Below, piece by piece: positions 9,571-17,720 of a DNA stretch of 64,000 nt. Source of the DNA: Pseudomonas sp. HS6. Its GTDB lineage: Bacteria; Pseudomonadota; Gammaproteobacteria; Pseudomonadales; Pseudomonadaceae. The notes beneath the pieces are model-generated. The model made no database searches, had not been told where the DNA came from, and was given only the letters and a program-made list of their open reading frames with translations. Position 1 is the first letter of the stretch. Each line of letters starts with the position of its first letter. Position numbers and translations under genes: made by a program. The stretch lies in assembly GCF_023375815.1 (NCBI RefSeq), contig NZ_CP067412.1:1-64000 (forward strand), written 5' to 3'.

Positions 9571-10521
9571 GTGGACAAGATTCTTCACCAACCACTGGGC
9601 GGCAACGAAATGCCGCGCTTCGGCGGCATCGCCACCATGCTCCGACTTCCCCATGTACCGACCGCTGCCGGCCTGGACGCTGCCTTCGTTGGCGTGCCAC
9701 TGGACATCGGTACTTCGCTGCGCCCCGGCACCCGCTTCGGGCCGCGCGACATCCGCACCGAATCGGTGATGATCCGCCCGTACAACATGGCCACCGGCGC
9801 TGCGCCGTTCGACTCGCTGTCGGTTGCCGACATCGGTGACGTGGCGATCAACACCTTCAACCTGCTCGACGCCGTGCGCATCATCGAAGAAGCCTACGAC
9901 AACATCCTCGAGCACAACGTGATCCCGATGACCCTGGGTGGCGACCACACCATCACATTGCCGATCCTGCGTGCCATCCACAAAAAGCACGGCAAGGTCG
10001 GTCTGGTGCACATCGACGCCCACGCTGACGTCAACGATCACATGTTCGGCGAGAAGATCGCCCACGGTACGACCTTCCGTCGCGCCGTCGAAGAAGGCCT
10101 TCTGGACTGCGACCGTGTGGTGCAGATTGGTCTGCGTGCCCAGGGTTACACCGCTGACGACTTCAACTGGAGTCGCGATCAGGGCTTCCGCGTTGTTCAA
10201 GCCGAAGAGTGCTGGCACAAGTCGCTGGCGCCGCTGATGGCCGAAGTGCGCGAGAAAGTCGGTGGCGGCCCGGTGTACTTGAGCTTCGACATCGACGGCA
10301 TCGACCCGGCCTGGGCGCCTGGCACCGGCACCCCGGAAATCGGTGGTCTGACGACCATTCAGGCGATTGAAATCGTTCGCGGCTGCCAGGGCCTCGACCT
10401 GATCGGCTGCGATCTGGTAGAAGTCTCGCCCGCTTATGACACCACCGGCAACACCTCGCTGCTGGCCGCCAACCTGCTGTACGAAATGCTCTGCGTACTG
10501 CCTGGCGTGGTCCATCGCTGA
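9571..10521 (+). CDS. gbuA: Guanidinobutyrase (ureohydrolase family)
   Basis: The 316-residue enzyme belongs to the arginase/agmatinase family. The binuclear manganese ligands are all present: GGDHT near residue 125, DAHAD near 149 and FDIDGIDP near 237. It would cleave 4-guanidinobutyrate to 4-aminobutyrate and urea in arginine/agmatine breakdown. The start is GTG at 9571, preceded by GAGG with an 8-nt spacer. I assign GbuA rather than agmatinase (SpeB) or GpuA because the N-terminus (MDKILHQPLGGNEMPRFGG) resembles P. aeruginosa GbuA as I remember it, and because the divergent LysR and downstream genes match the gbu cluster. Confidence 0.85.
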   Translation: MDKILHQPLGGNEMPRFGGIATMLRLPHVPTAAGLDAAFVGVPLDIGTSLRPGTRFGPRDIRTESVMIRPYNMATGAAPFDSLSVADIGDVAINTFNLLDAVRIIEEAYDNILEHNVIPMTLGGDHTITLPILRAIHKKHGKVGLVHIDAHADVNDHMFGEKIAHGTTFRRAVEEGLLDCDRVVQIGLRAQGYTADDFNWSRDQGFRVVQAEECWHKSLAPLMAEVREKVGGGPVYLSFDIDGIDPAWAPGTGTPEIGGLTTIQAIEIVRGCQGLDLIGCDLVEVSPAYDTTGNTSLLAANLLYEMLCVLPGVVHR

Positions 10522-10530
10522 GGATCGGTC

Positions 10531-10953
10531 ATGAACGAGCTCAATCAGGTCTTGAAAGCTGCTGCCGATCTGGTGGCGGCGTTTGCCCGTAACGATCGCG
10601 AAGCCTACTTCGGTGCATTCAGCAGCGACGCAAGCTTCGTGTTCTACACCCTCGAACAGCCCCTGCTGTCGCGCGATGCCTATCAGGCGTTGTGGGACAA
10701 CTGGCGCGCCGAGGATGGCTTCGAGGTGCTGTCCTGCACCTCGAGCAACGCCTTCGTCAGCCTGCAGGGTGACGTGGCGATTTTCATCCATGACGTGGCC
10801 ACCGAGCTGCGCATGCAAGGGGAGCAACACTTCAGCCAGGAGCGCGAGACGATTGTTTTCAGGAAACAAGCGTCGAGCCTAGAACAACAAGGCCATTGGC
10901 TGGCCTGCCACGAACATTTGTCCGCAATGCCGGAAGGGCTGCCATCCCCTTAG
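10531..10953 (+). CDS. NTF2/SnoaL-like small protein
   Basis: The 140-residue protein resembles the SnoaL/NTF2-like cone fold: an N-terminal helix with the pattern ADLVAAFARNDREAYF, then strands ending in an ERETIVFRK segment. Such proteins are small enzymes or ligand-binding domains, so substrate and role are unknown. It starts 9 bp after gbuA and lies between it and the transporter gene, so it is probably part of the guanidino-compound operon. A GC-rich stem-loop (10968-10986) follows it. Confidence 0.75.
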   Translation: MNELNQVLKAAADLVAAFARNDREAYFGAFSSDASFVFYTLEQPLLSRDAYQALWDNWRAEDGFEVLSCTSSNAFVSLQGDVAIFIHDVATELRMQGEQHFSQERETIVFRKQASSLEQQGHWLACHEHLSAMPEGLPSP

Positions 10954-11009
10954 CCAAACAGGTGACGCCTCACACACGATGAGGCGCGCCTTTATGATCG
11001 GAGCAGATC

Positions 11010-12521
11010 ATGAATAACAACAACAAAGACCAAAGCCTTACGCAGATTGAAACCCACGGGGTCGAACAGATCCCGGACAACGAACGCACCGCCGGTCCCG
11101 TGGATTTGTTCCGCATGATCTTCGGCGGCGCGAATACCTTTGCCACCGCCGTGCTCGGCAGTTTCCCGGTTTTGTTCGGCCTGTCCTTTCAGGCGGGCGT
11201 CTGGGCGATTGTGTCGGGCGTGCTGCTTGGCTCGCTGATCCTCGCACCGATGGGCCTGTTCGGCCCGCTCAACGGCACCAACAATGCCGTGTCGTCCGGT
11301 GCGCATTTCGGCGTGCACGGGCGGATCGTCGGTTCGTTCCTCTCGCTGTTGACCGCCATCGCCTTCTTCTCGCTCTCGGTGTGGAGTTCGGGAGATGCGC
11401 TGATCGGTGGTGCGAAACGCCTGATCGGCCTGCCGGAAACCGACCTGACCCTGGGCCTGGCCTACGGTCTGTTCGCGATTCTGGTGCTGACCGTGTGCAT
11501 CTACGGCTTCCGCTTCCTGCTGTGGGTGAACAAGGTTGCGGTGTGGAGCGCGAGCCTGCTGTTCCTGCTGGGCATCTTCGCCTTCGCCGGTCCTTTCGAT
11601 TCGCACTACGCCGGCACCGTCAACCTCGGCCAGCCGGGCTTCTGGGCCGCGTTCATCGGCGCCGCGCTGGTGGCCATGAGCAACCCGATTTCCTTCGGCG
11701 CGTTCCTCGGCGACTGGGCCCGCTACATCCCGCGTGAGACTTCGCGCAAGCGGATTATGGCGGCAGTGATTTTCTCGCAGATCGCCACCTTCATCCCGTT
11801 CCTGTTCGGCCTGACCACCGCGACCATCGTGGCGATCCAGGCGCCGGACTACATCGCGGCCAACAACTACGTCGGCGGTCTGCTGGCAGTGTCGCCGAGC
11901 TGGTTCTTCCTGCCGGTGTGCCTGATTGCGGTGATCGGCGGCATGTCCACCGGCACCACGTCGCTGTATGGCACCGGGCTGGACATGTCCAGCGTGTTCC
12001 CGCGCCTGCTGTCGCGGGTCAAGGCGACGTTGCTGATCGGCGTGCTGTCGATTGCCTTCATCTTCATCGGGCGCTTCGCGGCGAACCTGGTGCAGAGCGT
12101 GTCGACCTTCGCCGTGCTGATCATCACCTGCACCACCCCGTGGATGGTGATCATGATCATCGGCCTGGTGGTGCGTCGCGGCTTCTACTGCCCGGACGAC
12201 CTGCAAGTGTTCACGCGCGGCGAGCAAGGCGGACGCTACTGGTTCAGCCACGGCTGGAACTGGCGCGGCCTGGGTGCGTGGATCCCGAGCGCGGCGGTCG
12301 GCCTGTGCTTCGTCAACCTGCCGGGGCAGTTCGTTGGTCCGCTGGGTGAACTGGCCGGCGGCATCGACATCAGCCTGCTGGTGACCCTCGGTCTGGCCTC
12401 GGTGATGTACCTGATGCTGCTGAGCCTGTTCCCGGAACCGTCGCTGGTCTACGGCCCGAAGGATCCCCGGAGCAAAGGCGCCCATGCGCCGGCTGAAGCG
12501 GCGCTGCGTCAGGCTGCCTGA
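11010..12521 (+). CDS. NCS1-family permease (cytosine/purine permease type)
   Basis: This 503-residue inner-membrane protein has about 12 hydrophobic segments. An N-terminal cytoplasmic stretch contains GVEQIPDNERT, and the first membrane helices follow a PVDLFRMIFGGANTFATA segment, as in nucleobase:cation symporters. ATG 11010 follows GGAG. Its place between gbuA and an SSS symporter suggests uptake of a nitrogen-rich substrate, possibly a guanidino compound; this is inference. P. aeruginosa has a transporter at the same position. A REP doublet separates it from the next gene. Confidence 0.85.
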   Translation: MNNNNKDQSLTQIETHGVEQIPDNERTAGPVDLFRMIFGGANTFATAVLGSFPVLFGLSFQAGVWAIVSGVLLGSLILAPMGLFGPLNGTNNAVSSGAHFGVHGRIVGSFLSLLTAIAFFSLSVWSSGDALIGGAKRLIGLPETDLTLGLAYGLFAILVLTVCIYGFRFLLWVNKVAVWSASLLFLLGIFAFAGPFDSHYAGTVNLGQPGFWAAFIGAALVAMSNPISFGAFLGDWARYIPRETSRKRIMAAVIFSQIATFIPFLFGLTTATIVAIQAPDYIAANNYVGGLLAVSPSWFFLPVCLIAVIGGMSTGTTSLYGTGLDMSSVFPRLLSRVKATLLIGVLSIAFIFIGRFAANLVQSVSTFAVLIITCTTPWMVIMIIGLVVRRGFYCPDDLQVFTRGEQGGRYWFSHGWNWRGLGAWIPSAAVGLCFVNLPGQFVGPLGELAGGIDISLLVTLGLASVMYLMLLSLFPEPSLVYGPKDPRSKGAHAPAEAALRQAA

Positions 12522-12527
12522 TTAACC

Positions 12528-12632
12528 CTGTGGGAGCGGGCTTGCCCGCGATGACGGCGGCACATCCAGCAACGATGTGACTGACAGACCGCTATCGTCG
12601 GATCGCCGCCCGGAGCAAGCTCGCTCCCACAA
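12528..12632. repeat. REP doublet
   Basis: Inverted arms GTGGGAGCGGGCTTGCCCGC and GAGCAAGCTCGCTCCCAC flank about 55 bp between the two transporter genes. Confidence 0.85.
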
Positions 12633-12681
12633 GAAACCAAACTTGTTTCAACATAAAAAAGACAATCGGAGACACGCCATC

Positions 12682-14061
12682 ATGGCTTTGGATTTATTCG
12701 TCGTCCTCATCTACGCCGCCGGCATGCTCTTGCTCGGCTACTTCGGCATGCGCAAGGCCAAGACCAACGAGGACTTCCTGGTTGCCGGGCGTAACCTCGG
12801 CCCGAGCCTGTACATGGGCACCATGGCCGCGACCGTTCTCGGTGGCGCGTCCACCGTCGGCACCGTCCGCCTGGGCTATGTGCACGGCATCTCCGGTTTC
12901 TGGCTGTGCGCGGCACTGGGTTGCGGCATCGTCGCGCTGAACCTGTTCCTGGCCAAGCCGCTGCTGAAACTGAAGATCTACACCGTTACCCAAGTCCTGG
13001 AAAAACGCTACAACCCGATGGCCCGCTCGGCGAGCGCGGCGATCATGCTGGCCTACGCGCTGATGATCGGTGTGACCTCGATCCTCGCCATCGGCACCGT
13101 GCTGCAAGTGCTGTTCGGCCTGCCGTTCTGGATCTCGGTACTGCTCGGCGGAGGCGTGGTGGTGGTGTACTCGGCCATCGGCGGCATGTGGTCGCTGACC
13201 CTGACCGACATCGTCCAGTTCATCATCAAGACCGTCGGCCTGATGTTCATCCTCCTGCCAATCTGCCTGTACCGCGTCGGCGGCTGGGACGAACTGGTGC
13301 TGAAACTGCCGGCCACCGCCTTCAGCTTCACCACCATCGGCTGGGACACGATCATCACCTACTTCATGATCTACTTCTTCGGCATCCTGATCGGTCAGGA
13401 CATCTGGCAACGGGTGTTCACCGTCAAGACCGCCAAAGTCGCCCAGTACGCCGGTAGCATCGCAGGCATTTACTGCATCCTCTACGGCCTGGCCTGCGCC
13501 CTGATTGGCATGGCGGCGCACGTGCTGATTCCGGATCTGGACAACGTCAACAACGCCTTCGCCGCGATCGTCAAACTGTCGCTGCCGGACGGCATCCGGG
13601 GTCTGGTGATCGCCGCTGCCCTGGCCGCAATGATGTCCACCGCCAGCGCCGGCCTGCTCGCCGCTGCCACCACCCTGACCGAAGACCTGCTGCCGAAACT
13701 GCGTGGGGGCAAACAGTCGAGCCTGGCAATCAACCGCCTGTTCACCCTGCTGACCGGTGTTGTGGTGCTGGGTATCGCGCTGGTGGTCAACGACGTGATC
13801 AGCGCCCTGACCCTGGCCTACAACCTGTTGGTGGGCGGCATGCTGATCCCGCTGATGGGTGCGATCTTCTGGAAACGCGCCACCACTGCCGGCGCCATCG
13901 CCAGCATGGGCACCGGTTTCGCCACGGCCCTGCTGTTCATGTTCAAGGACGGTCTGGACGCCAACACGCCGATCTACTACAGCCTGGCTGTGGGTCTGGT
14001 GAGTTTTGTGGTGGTCAGCCTGATGTCCCGCCGCCCAAACGTGGTGGCCAGCGCGATCTAA
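12682..14061 (+). CDS. Sodium:solute symporter (SSS family)
   Basis: The 459-residue protein has about 13 predicted membrane helices. It opens with a helix followed by the GMRKAKTNEDFLVAGRNL block of the sodium/solute symporter family, and has a conserved stretch near residue 310 (AAALAAMMSTASAGLLAA). I place the start at ATG 12682, with GGAG 12 nt upstream; the longer frame from 12577 reads through the REP and is unlikely. It would import an organic solute with sodium. Its position in the gbu cluster suggests a guanidino compound, but the substrate is not shown by sequence. Confidence 0.85.
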   Translation: MALDLFVVLIYAAGMLLLGYFGMRKAKTNEDFLVAGRNLGPSLYMGTMAATVLGGASTVGTVRLGYVHGISGFWLCAALGCGIVALNLFLAKPLLKLKIYTVTQVLEKRYNPMARSASAAIMLAYALMIGVTSILAIGTVLQVLFGLPFWISVLLGGGVVVVYSAIGGMWSLTLTDIVQFIIKTVGLMFILLPICLYRVGGWDELVLKLPATAFSFTTIGWDTIITYFMIYFFGILIGQDIWQRVFTVKTAKVAQYAGSIAGIYCILYGLACALIGMAAHVLIPDLDNVNNAFAAIVKLSLPDGIRGLVIAAALAAMMSTASAGLLAAATTLTEDLLPKLRGGKQSSLAINRLFTLLTGVVVLGIALVVNDVISALTLAYNLLVGGMLIPLMGAIFWKRATTAGAIASMGTGFATALLFMFKDGLDANTPIYYSLAVGLVSFVVVSLMSRRPNVVASAI

Positions 14062-14092
14062 GCTGAACACAACGACTTGATGCTTTCTTCGG

Positions 14093-14127
14093 CGGGTGTG
14101 GCGTCGGTTGCCACACCCGTTTTTTTT
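14093..14127 (+). terminator. Rho-independent terminator after the symporter
   Basis: A perfect 10-bp stem (CGGGTGTGGC and GCCACACCCG) with a 7-nt loop is followed by eight T residues. It ends just before the Shine-Dalgarno of the metallo-hydrolase gene, so that gene probably has its own promoter or depends on readthrough. Confidence 0.9.
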
Positions 14128-14146
14128 CGTCTGGAGAAAATGCTTT

Positions 14147-14872
14147 ATGAAGATTGTTTCTCGCAATCAGTGGTTCGAGGTGCAGCACCTGAGCGATGGA
14201 ATTCGCCTGATTCACGAGCCGTACATCCGGCCCTTCTACCGCTGCAACCTGTGGCATGTACAGGGGCGTGACAAGGATCTGTTGCTCGACAGCGGTTCCG
14301 GACTGGTCAGCCTGCGCGAACAATTGCCGTGGCTGACCGAGCGGCCGCTGGTGGCGGTGGCCAGCCATTGCCATTTCGACCACATCGCCGGGCATCACGA
14401 GTTTGCCGAGCGGCTGGTACACCCGGCAGAAGCAGACATTCTGGCGGCGCCGGATGGCGAGAATGACTTGAGCCGGGCCTTCGTCGGCGACGACATGTTC
14501 GAAGCGCACCCGGATTGCCCGTTGTGCTACGCCGAATACCGGGTCAAGGCTGCGCCGGCCACCGGGTTTGTCGAGGACGGCGATGTGCTGGACCTGGGCA
14601 ATCGCACGCTGCAAGTGCTACACACGCCGGGGCATTCGCCGGGCGGGATCAGCCTCTACGAAGCGGCCACCGAAACCCTGTTCAGCGGCGACATCATCTA
14701 TGACGGGCCGTTGATCGAAGACGCCTACCACTCGAATCTCGAGGATTACGCCGCCAGCCTGCGGCGCTTGAAAGCGCTGCCGATCCGCACCGTGCATGGC
14801 GGACATTTCGGCAGTTTTTCAGGGGCGCATCTGCGCGAGATGATTGACGAATGGTTGCGCCGGCACGCCTGA
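14147..14872 (+). CDS. Metallo-beta-lactamase-fold hydrolase
   Basis: The 241-residue protein carries the metal-binding motif HCHFDH (HxHxDH) near residue 78, a later HTPGHSPGG motif with a metal-ligand His, and GDIIYDGP with a ligand Asp. This marks it as a metallo-hydrolase of the glyoxalase II-like branch. Substrate is unknown. The start is ATG 14147, preceded by GGAG; the frame upstream overlaps the terminator. In P. aeruginosa a similar gene also lies next to the gbu transporters, so it may take part in the same pathway. The following small carrier-like gene starts 43 bp later. Confidence 0.82.
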   Translation: MKIVSRNQWFEVQHLSDGIRLIHEPYIRPFYRCNLWHVQGRDKDLLLDSGSGLVSLREQLPWLTERPLVAVASHCHFDHIAGHHEFAERLVHPAEADILAAPDGENDLSRAFVGDDMFEAHPDCPLCYAEYRVKAAPATGFVEDGDVLDLGNRTLQVLHTPGHSPGGISLYEAATETLFSGDIIYDGPLIEDAYHSNLEDYAASLRRLKALPIRTVHGGHFGSFSGAHLREMIDEWLRRHA

Positions 14873-14915
14873 GGCCTGCTGTACTCCAGTCAGACCCACC
14901 CAAAAAAGATCTGCC

Positions 14916-15164
14916 ATGAGAAGAGCTGCCGTACGTGCCGCCGTGCACAGGTTCATCAAGCGTCTGCTGGAAAACCGCGACTTCAATGACCGCACCAGCC
15001 TGGCGGAGTTGGGTCTGGAGAAGGCGGATATCGAAGACCTGATCTTCCATCTGGAAGATGAATTCGGACTGACGGCATTCACCGCCGAAGAAGATCACAT
15101 GCTCAAGACCGCGAAAACCGCGAACGACTTGAGCCGGTTTCTGATCGAGATCGGGCGACACTGA
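14916..15164 (+). CDS. Acyl-carrier-protein-like protein lacking the phosphopantetheine serine
   Basis: The 82-residue protein looks like a four-helix carrier protein: the segment from residue 28 reads TSLAELGLEKADIEDLIF and continues to LEDEFGL, matching the helix II region of ACPs. In a normal ACP the motif is DSL, with Ser carrying 4'-phosphopantetheine. Here the equivalent residues are EKA and Lys36 takes the serine position, so it probably cannot be loaded. The ATG at 14916 has only a weak upstream signal. It may be a structural or regulatory relative of ACP. The downstream hairpin at 15173-15233 probably ends the transcript. Confidence 0.7.
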   Translation: MRRAAVRAAVHRFIKRLLENRDFNDRTSLAELGLEKADIEDLIFHLEDEFGLTAFTAEEDHMLKTAKTANDLSRFLIEIGRH

Positions 15165-15172
15165 AAAGCAAA

Positions 15173-15233
15173 AGATCGCAGTCTTCGTCAGCGCCTGCAC
15201 ATTTCATGCAGGCGCTGACGAAGACTGCGATCT
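15173..15233. repeat. Perfect 27-bp inverted repeat (long hairpin)
   Basis: Two perfect 27-nt arms starting AGATCGCAGTCTTCGTCAGC, with a 7-nt loop, lie between the convergent carrier-like gene and the PA1414-like gene. The AGATCGCAG core resembles a second class of Pseudomonas intergenic repeat. In RNA it would be a very stable stem and may act as a two-way terminator or stabiliser. Confidence 0.9.
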
Positions 15234-15269
15234 CTCTATCTTCAAATCTTTGCTAGTCAGATCGGGGCA

Positions 15270-15398
15270 TTAGCGCCGACGCTGCTGACGCCGACGCTGT
15301 TCGTCATCAGTGCGAATCGGGATCGGTTGCAGAGGCGGTTCGATCAAGCCGAGGGCAACACCCAAATCGTGCAGCCAGTTTTGAATTTTCTCTTTCAT
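15270..15398 (-). CDS. PA1414-like small protein
   Basis: This is a 42-residue protein, beginning MKEKIQNWLHDLGVALG, with an amphipathic N-terminal helix, a proline-rich middle (EPPLQPIPI) and a C-terminus of Arg and Gln only. ATG 15398 has AGGGGG 7 nt upstream, better than the ATG at 15404. From memory of the P. aeruginosa map, a small gene of this type (PA1414) lies at this place beside the gbu cluster; that locus is reported to give an oxygen-responsive transcript including the small RNA SicX. No biochemical role can be read from the sequence. A possible Anr site lies upstream at 15516. Confidence 0.7.
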   Translation of the reverse strand: MKEKIQNWLHDLGVALGLIEPPLQPIPIRTDDEQRRRQQRRR

Positions 15399-15515
15399 CG
15401 TCATGCCCCCTTCAGGGTGGTGCTGAGCGTCCGGAATTCTGAGGCCGCTTCGCACTGATAATAGTCCGAAGTCCTACGCAATGCTCGGTGAAATCCGCAA
15501 TGATCTGTTACCAGA

Positions 15516-15529
15516 TTGATCAGAATCCC
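15516..15529. promoter_or_regulatory. Possible Anr/FNR box
   Basis: The site reads TTGATCAGAATCCC, matching eight of the ten defined bases of TTGAT-N4-ATCAA. It lies about 120 bp upstream of the PA1414-like start on the minus strand, just beyond the end of the LysR gene. A start of transcription 41 bp downstream would leave a leader of about 80 nt. No clear -10 element is visible. Confidence 0.45.
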
Positions 15530-15540
15530 TGACCGATCGT

Positions 15541-16434
15541 TCAAGCGATTTCCCGGGTGTCTTCGCCAGCCACGGGATAGAGCGCCTGCTGCTGTTCAAT
15601 CCACGCATTGAGATTGGCACCCACCATGCCCCGCCGCCACATGAGCCAGGTTGTCGCACTGGCAAAAGGCTCGGCCAGCGGGTGCACCGCGACACTTTCG
15701 CGGCCCGGCAGGCTAGCGAGCATCGACTCCGACATCAGCGCCACGCCGCTGCCGGCAATCACGCAAGCCAGCATCCCTTGGTAGGACTCGATCTCCATCG
15801 CCCGCCCCATCGCCGCGTGATAATGCGCGAACCACGACTCCAGCCGCGCACGGTAGGCGCAGCCATGGCGAAAGGTGAACACCGCCCGCCCCTCGACATC
15901 CTTGGCACTGCGCACCAGCGGGTGATCCGGCTCGCTGATCAGCACCAGCCGCTCGTTGCACAGCGGCACACCGTCGATCCCGGCCAGTTGCGGCGGGCCG
16001 TCCACCAGCGCCGCGTCGAGGCGCCCGGTGAGCAGGCCTTCCAGCAATTCGCCACTGGGCCCGGACTGCACTTGAAGATTCACCGCCGGATACTGCTTGT
16101 GATACCGCGCCAGCAACGCCGGCAAATGGATCGCGGCGGTGCTGTACAAGGTGCCGAGCACAAAATCCCCCGCCGGTTGGCCGCCCATTACCGCCGCGCT
16201 GGCCTGATCGCGCAGGGCAAACAGCTTGCCGGTGTAATCCAGCAGGACTTTTCCCGCAGGTGACAACTGCAAACGCTGACGCTCACGGACGAACAGTTCG
16301 ACGCCCAATTGCTCTTCGAGCTGTTTGAGCCGGGTCGACAGGTTCGACGGCACGCGATGCAATCGTTCGGCGGCGCGGGTGATCGAGCCCTCCTCCGCCA
16401 CGGCCTGGAAGATTCGCAGTTGGCTGAACTCCAC
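15541..16434 (-). CDS. LysR-type transcriptional regulator
   Basis: The 297-residue protein starts MEFSQLRIFQAVAEEGSITR, with a classic LysR helix-turn-helix in residues 1-60 and a ligand domain after residue 90 (GDFVLGTLYSTAAIHLP). It is divergent from the YbfB/YjiJ-type MFS gene with about 100 bp between starts, so it probably controls that gene and itself. The inducer is unknown. The AT-rich gap (16440-16500) is a likely operator region. Confidence 0.88.
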   Translation of the reverse strand: MEFSQLRIFQAVAEEGSITRAAERLHRVPSNLSTRLKQLEEQLGVELFVRERQRLQLSPAGKVLLDYTGKLFALRDQASAAVMGGQPAGDFVLGTLYSTAAIHLPALLARYHKQYPAVNLQVQSGPSGELLEGLLTGRLDAALVDGPPQLAGIDGVPLCNERLVLISEPDHPLVRSAKDVEGRAVFTFRHGCAYRARLESWFAHYHAAMGRAMEIESYQGMLACVIAGSGVALMSESMLASLPGRESVAVHPLAEPFASATTWLMWRRGMVGANLNAWIEQQQALYPVAGEDTREIA

Positions 16435-16538
16435 AACCTTTCTCCCGAACAGAACAAGTTACTCACTATTATTCAATTTTAAAGAAAGTCAATCAGTCCT
16501 AGCCTGACGGTCATTGAACCTCCAACGGAATCCAGACC

Positions 16539-17720
16539 ATGTCGCCGCTGATTCGCTTATCCGCCAGTTTCATTGCCCTGATGATGGCTATGGGCATCGG
16601 GCGTTTCGCCCTCACACCGCAACTTCCCCATCTGATCAGCGAAGGGCAGATCGACCTGACCGCCGCCGGTCTGATTGCGGCAGCCAACTACCTCGGCTAT
16701 CTGCTCGGCGCGGTGGACGCGATGTTTTCTCGCCGGCCCGATCAGGTGCAACGGCGTCTGCACGGTGGCTTGTGGTTGTGTGTGCTACTGACGCTGGCGT
16801 CGTTCTGGGCCAATGGTTTCTGGTCGCATCTGCTGCTGCGTTTCGGCACTGGTGTGGCGAGCGCGTGGGTGCTGGTGATGATTACTGCGCTGAGTCAGCC
16901 GCTGGCTGCGGCGGCGGGTCGTCCACGGTTGGGAGCGCTGGTGTTTGCCGGGCCGGGGCTGGGGATTTTTCTGACAGGGCTGCTGGCGCTGTTCTCACAT
17001 CTGGCGCAGCAGACTTCTGCCACCCTGTGGCTGATCTACGCCGCCGTGGCGCTGGTGATGTTGCTGGGAATCGTGCGGATCCTGCCGCAACCGGGCGTCG
17101 GCGCAACCGTCGCACCTTCCGCCGTCAATCATTCGAATCGCGGCATCGGACGTTTGGCGGCGGTGTACGCCTTGTACGGTGTGGGCTACATCATTCCCGC
17201 CACGTTTCTGTCGCAGATGGCCAACGCGCAGTTTCACGGGCAATGGCAGGCGGATCTGTTCTGGCCGTGCTTTGGCCTCGGCGCAGCGATTGGTGTGTTG
17301 CTGGTGAGTTTGCGTCGGCATGATCCGGAAACCACCCGTCACTGGCTGATGGCGACGTTGTGGCTGCAGGCCGCCGGGGTGTTTGCCTGCCTGTTGGGCA
17401 GCGGCCTCGGTCTGGCTTTGGGCGTTATCCTCTGTGGCACGCCATTTCTGGCCTGCATGCAACTGGTGATGCAACGCTCTCGGGAACTGGCGCCCCACGC
17501 CACCCAGCGCAACGCCGGTCTGCTTACCGCGTGCTTCGCCGTCGGTCAGCTCAGCGGACCGTTGCTGGCAGCGGTCAGCAGCCACTTCAGCGGCGGCTTG
17601 CAACCGGCACTGGTGATCGCCGGCAGCGGCCTGCTGATTGCCGGCGGCCTGGCCTGGAAACCGCTTACGACTGGCCGAGCGCTTTGCGCAAACGCCGACG
17701 CACCCACTGTTCCGCGCTGA
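16539..17720 (+). CDS. YbfB/YjiJ-family MFS transporter
   Basis: The 393-residue protein has about 12 membrane helices and the start typical of this MFS branch, with GIGRFALTPQLPHLI near residue 20 and AANYLGYLLGA near residue 46. It is presumably an inner-membrane exporter or importer of an unknown small molecule. It pairs with the divergent LysR gene. Its last 56 nt overlap the end of the convergent EamA gene. Confidence 0.85.
   Translation: MSPLIRLSASFIALMMAMGIGRFALTPQLPHLISEGQIDLTAAGLIAAANYLGYLLGAVDAMFSRRPDQVQRRLHGGLWLCVLLTLASFWANGFWSHLLLRFGTGVASAWVLVMITALSQPLAAAAGRPRLGALVFAGPGLGIFLTGLLALFSHLAQQTSATLWLIYAAVALVMLLGIVRILPQPGVGATVAPSAVNHSNRGIGRLAAVYALYGVGYIIPATFLSQMANAQFHGQWQADLFWPCFGLGAAIGVLLVSLRRHDPETTRHWLMATLWLQAAGVFACLLGSGLGLALGVILCGTPFLACMQLVMQRSRELAPHATQRNAGLLTACFAVGQLSGPLLAAVSSHFSGGLQPALVIAGSGLLIAGGLAWKPLTTGRALCANADAPTVPR

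Noticed and set aside
12577..12681. Upstream extension of the SSS symporter gene to 12577
   Set aside because: The extension translates a REP element and lacks a ribosome binding site; ATG 12682 has GGAG and gives the family-type start.
12694..14166. Long minus-strand frames opposite real genes (e.g. 12694-14166, 9565-10869, 4395-5987, 55565-57262)
   Set aside because: They lie fully antisense to well-supported genes, have no ribosome binding site or domain, and are rich in Gln, His, Arg and Gly as expected from high-GC shadow frames.
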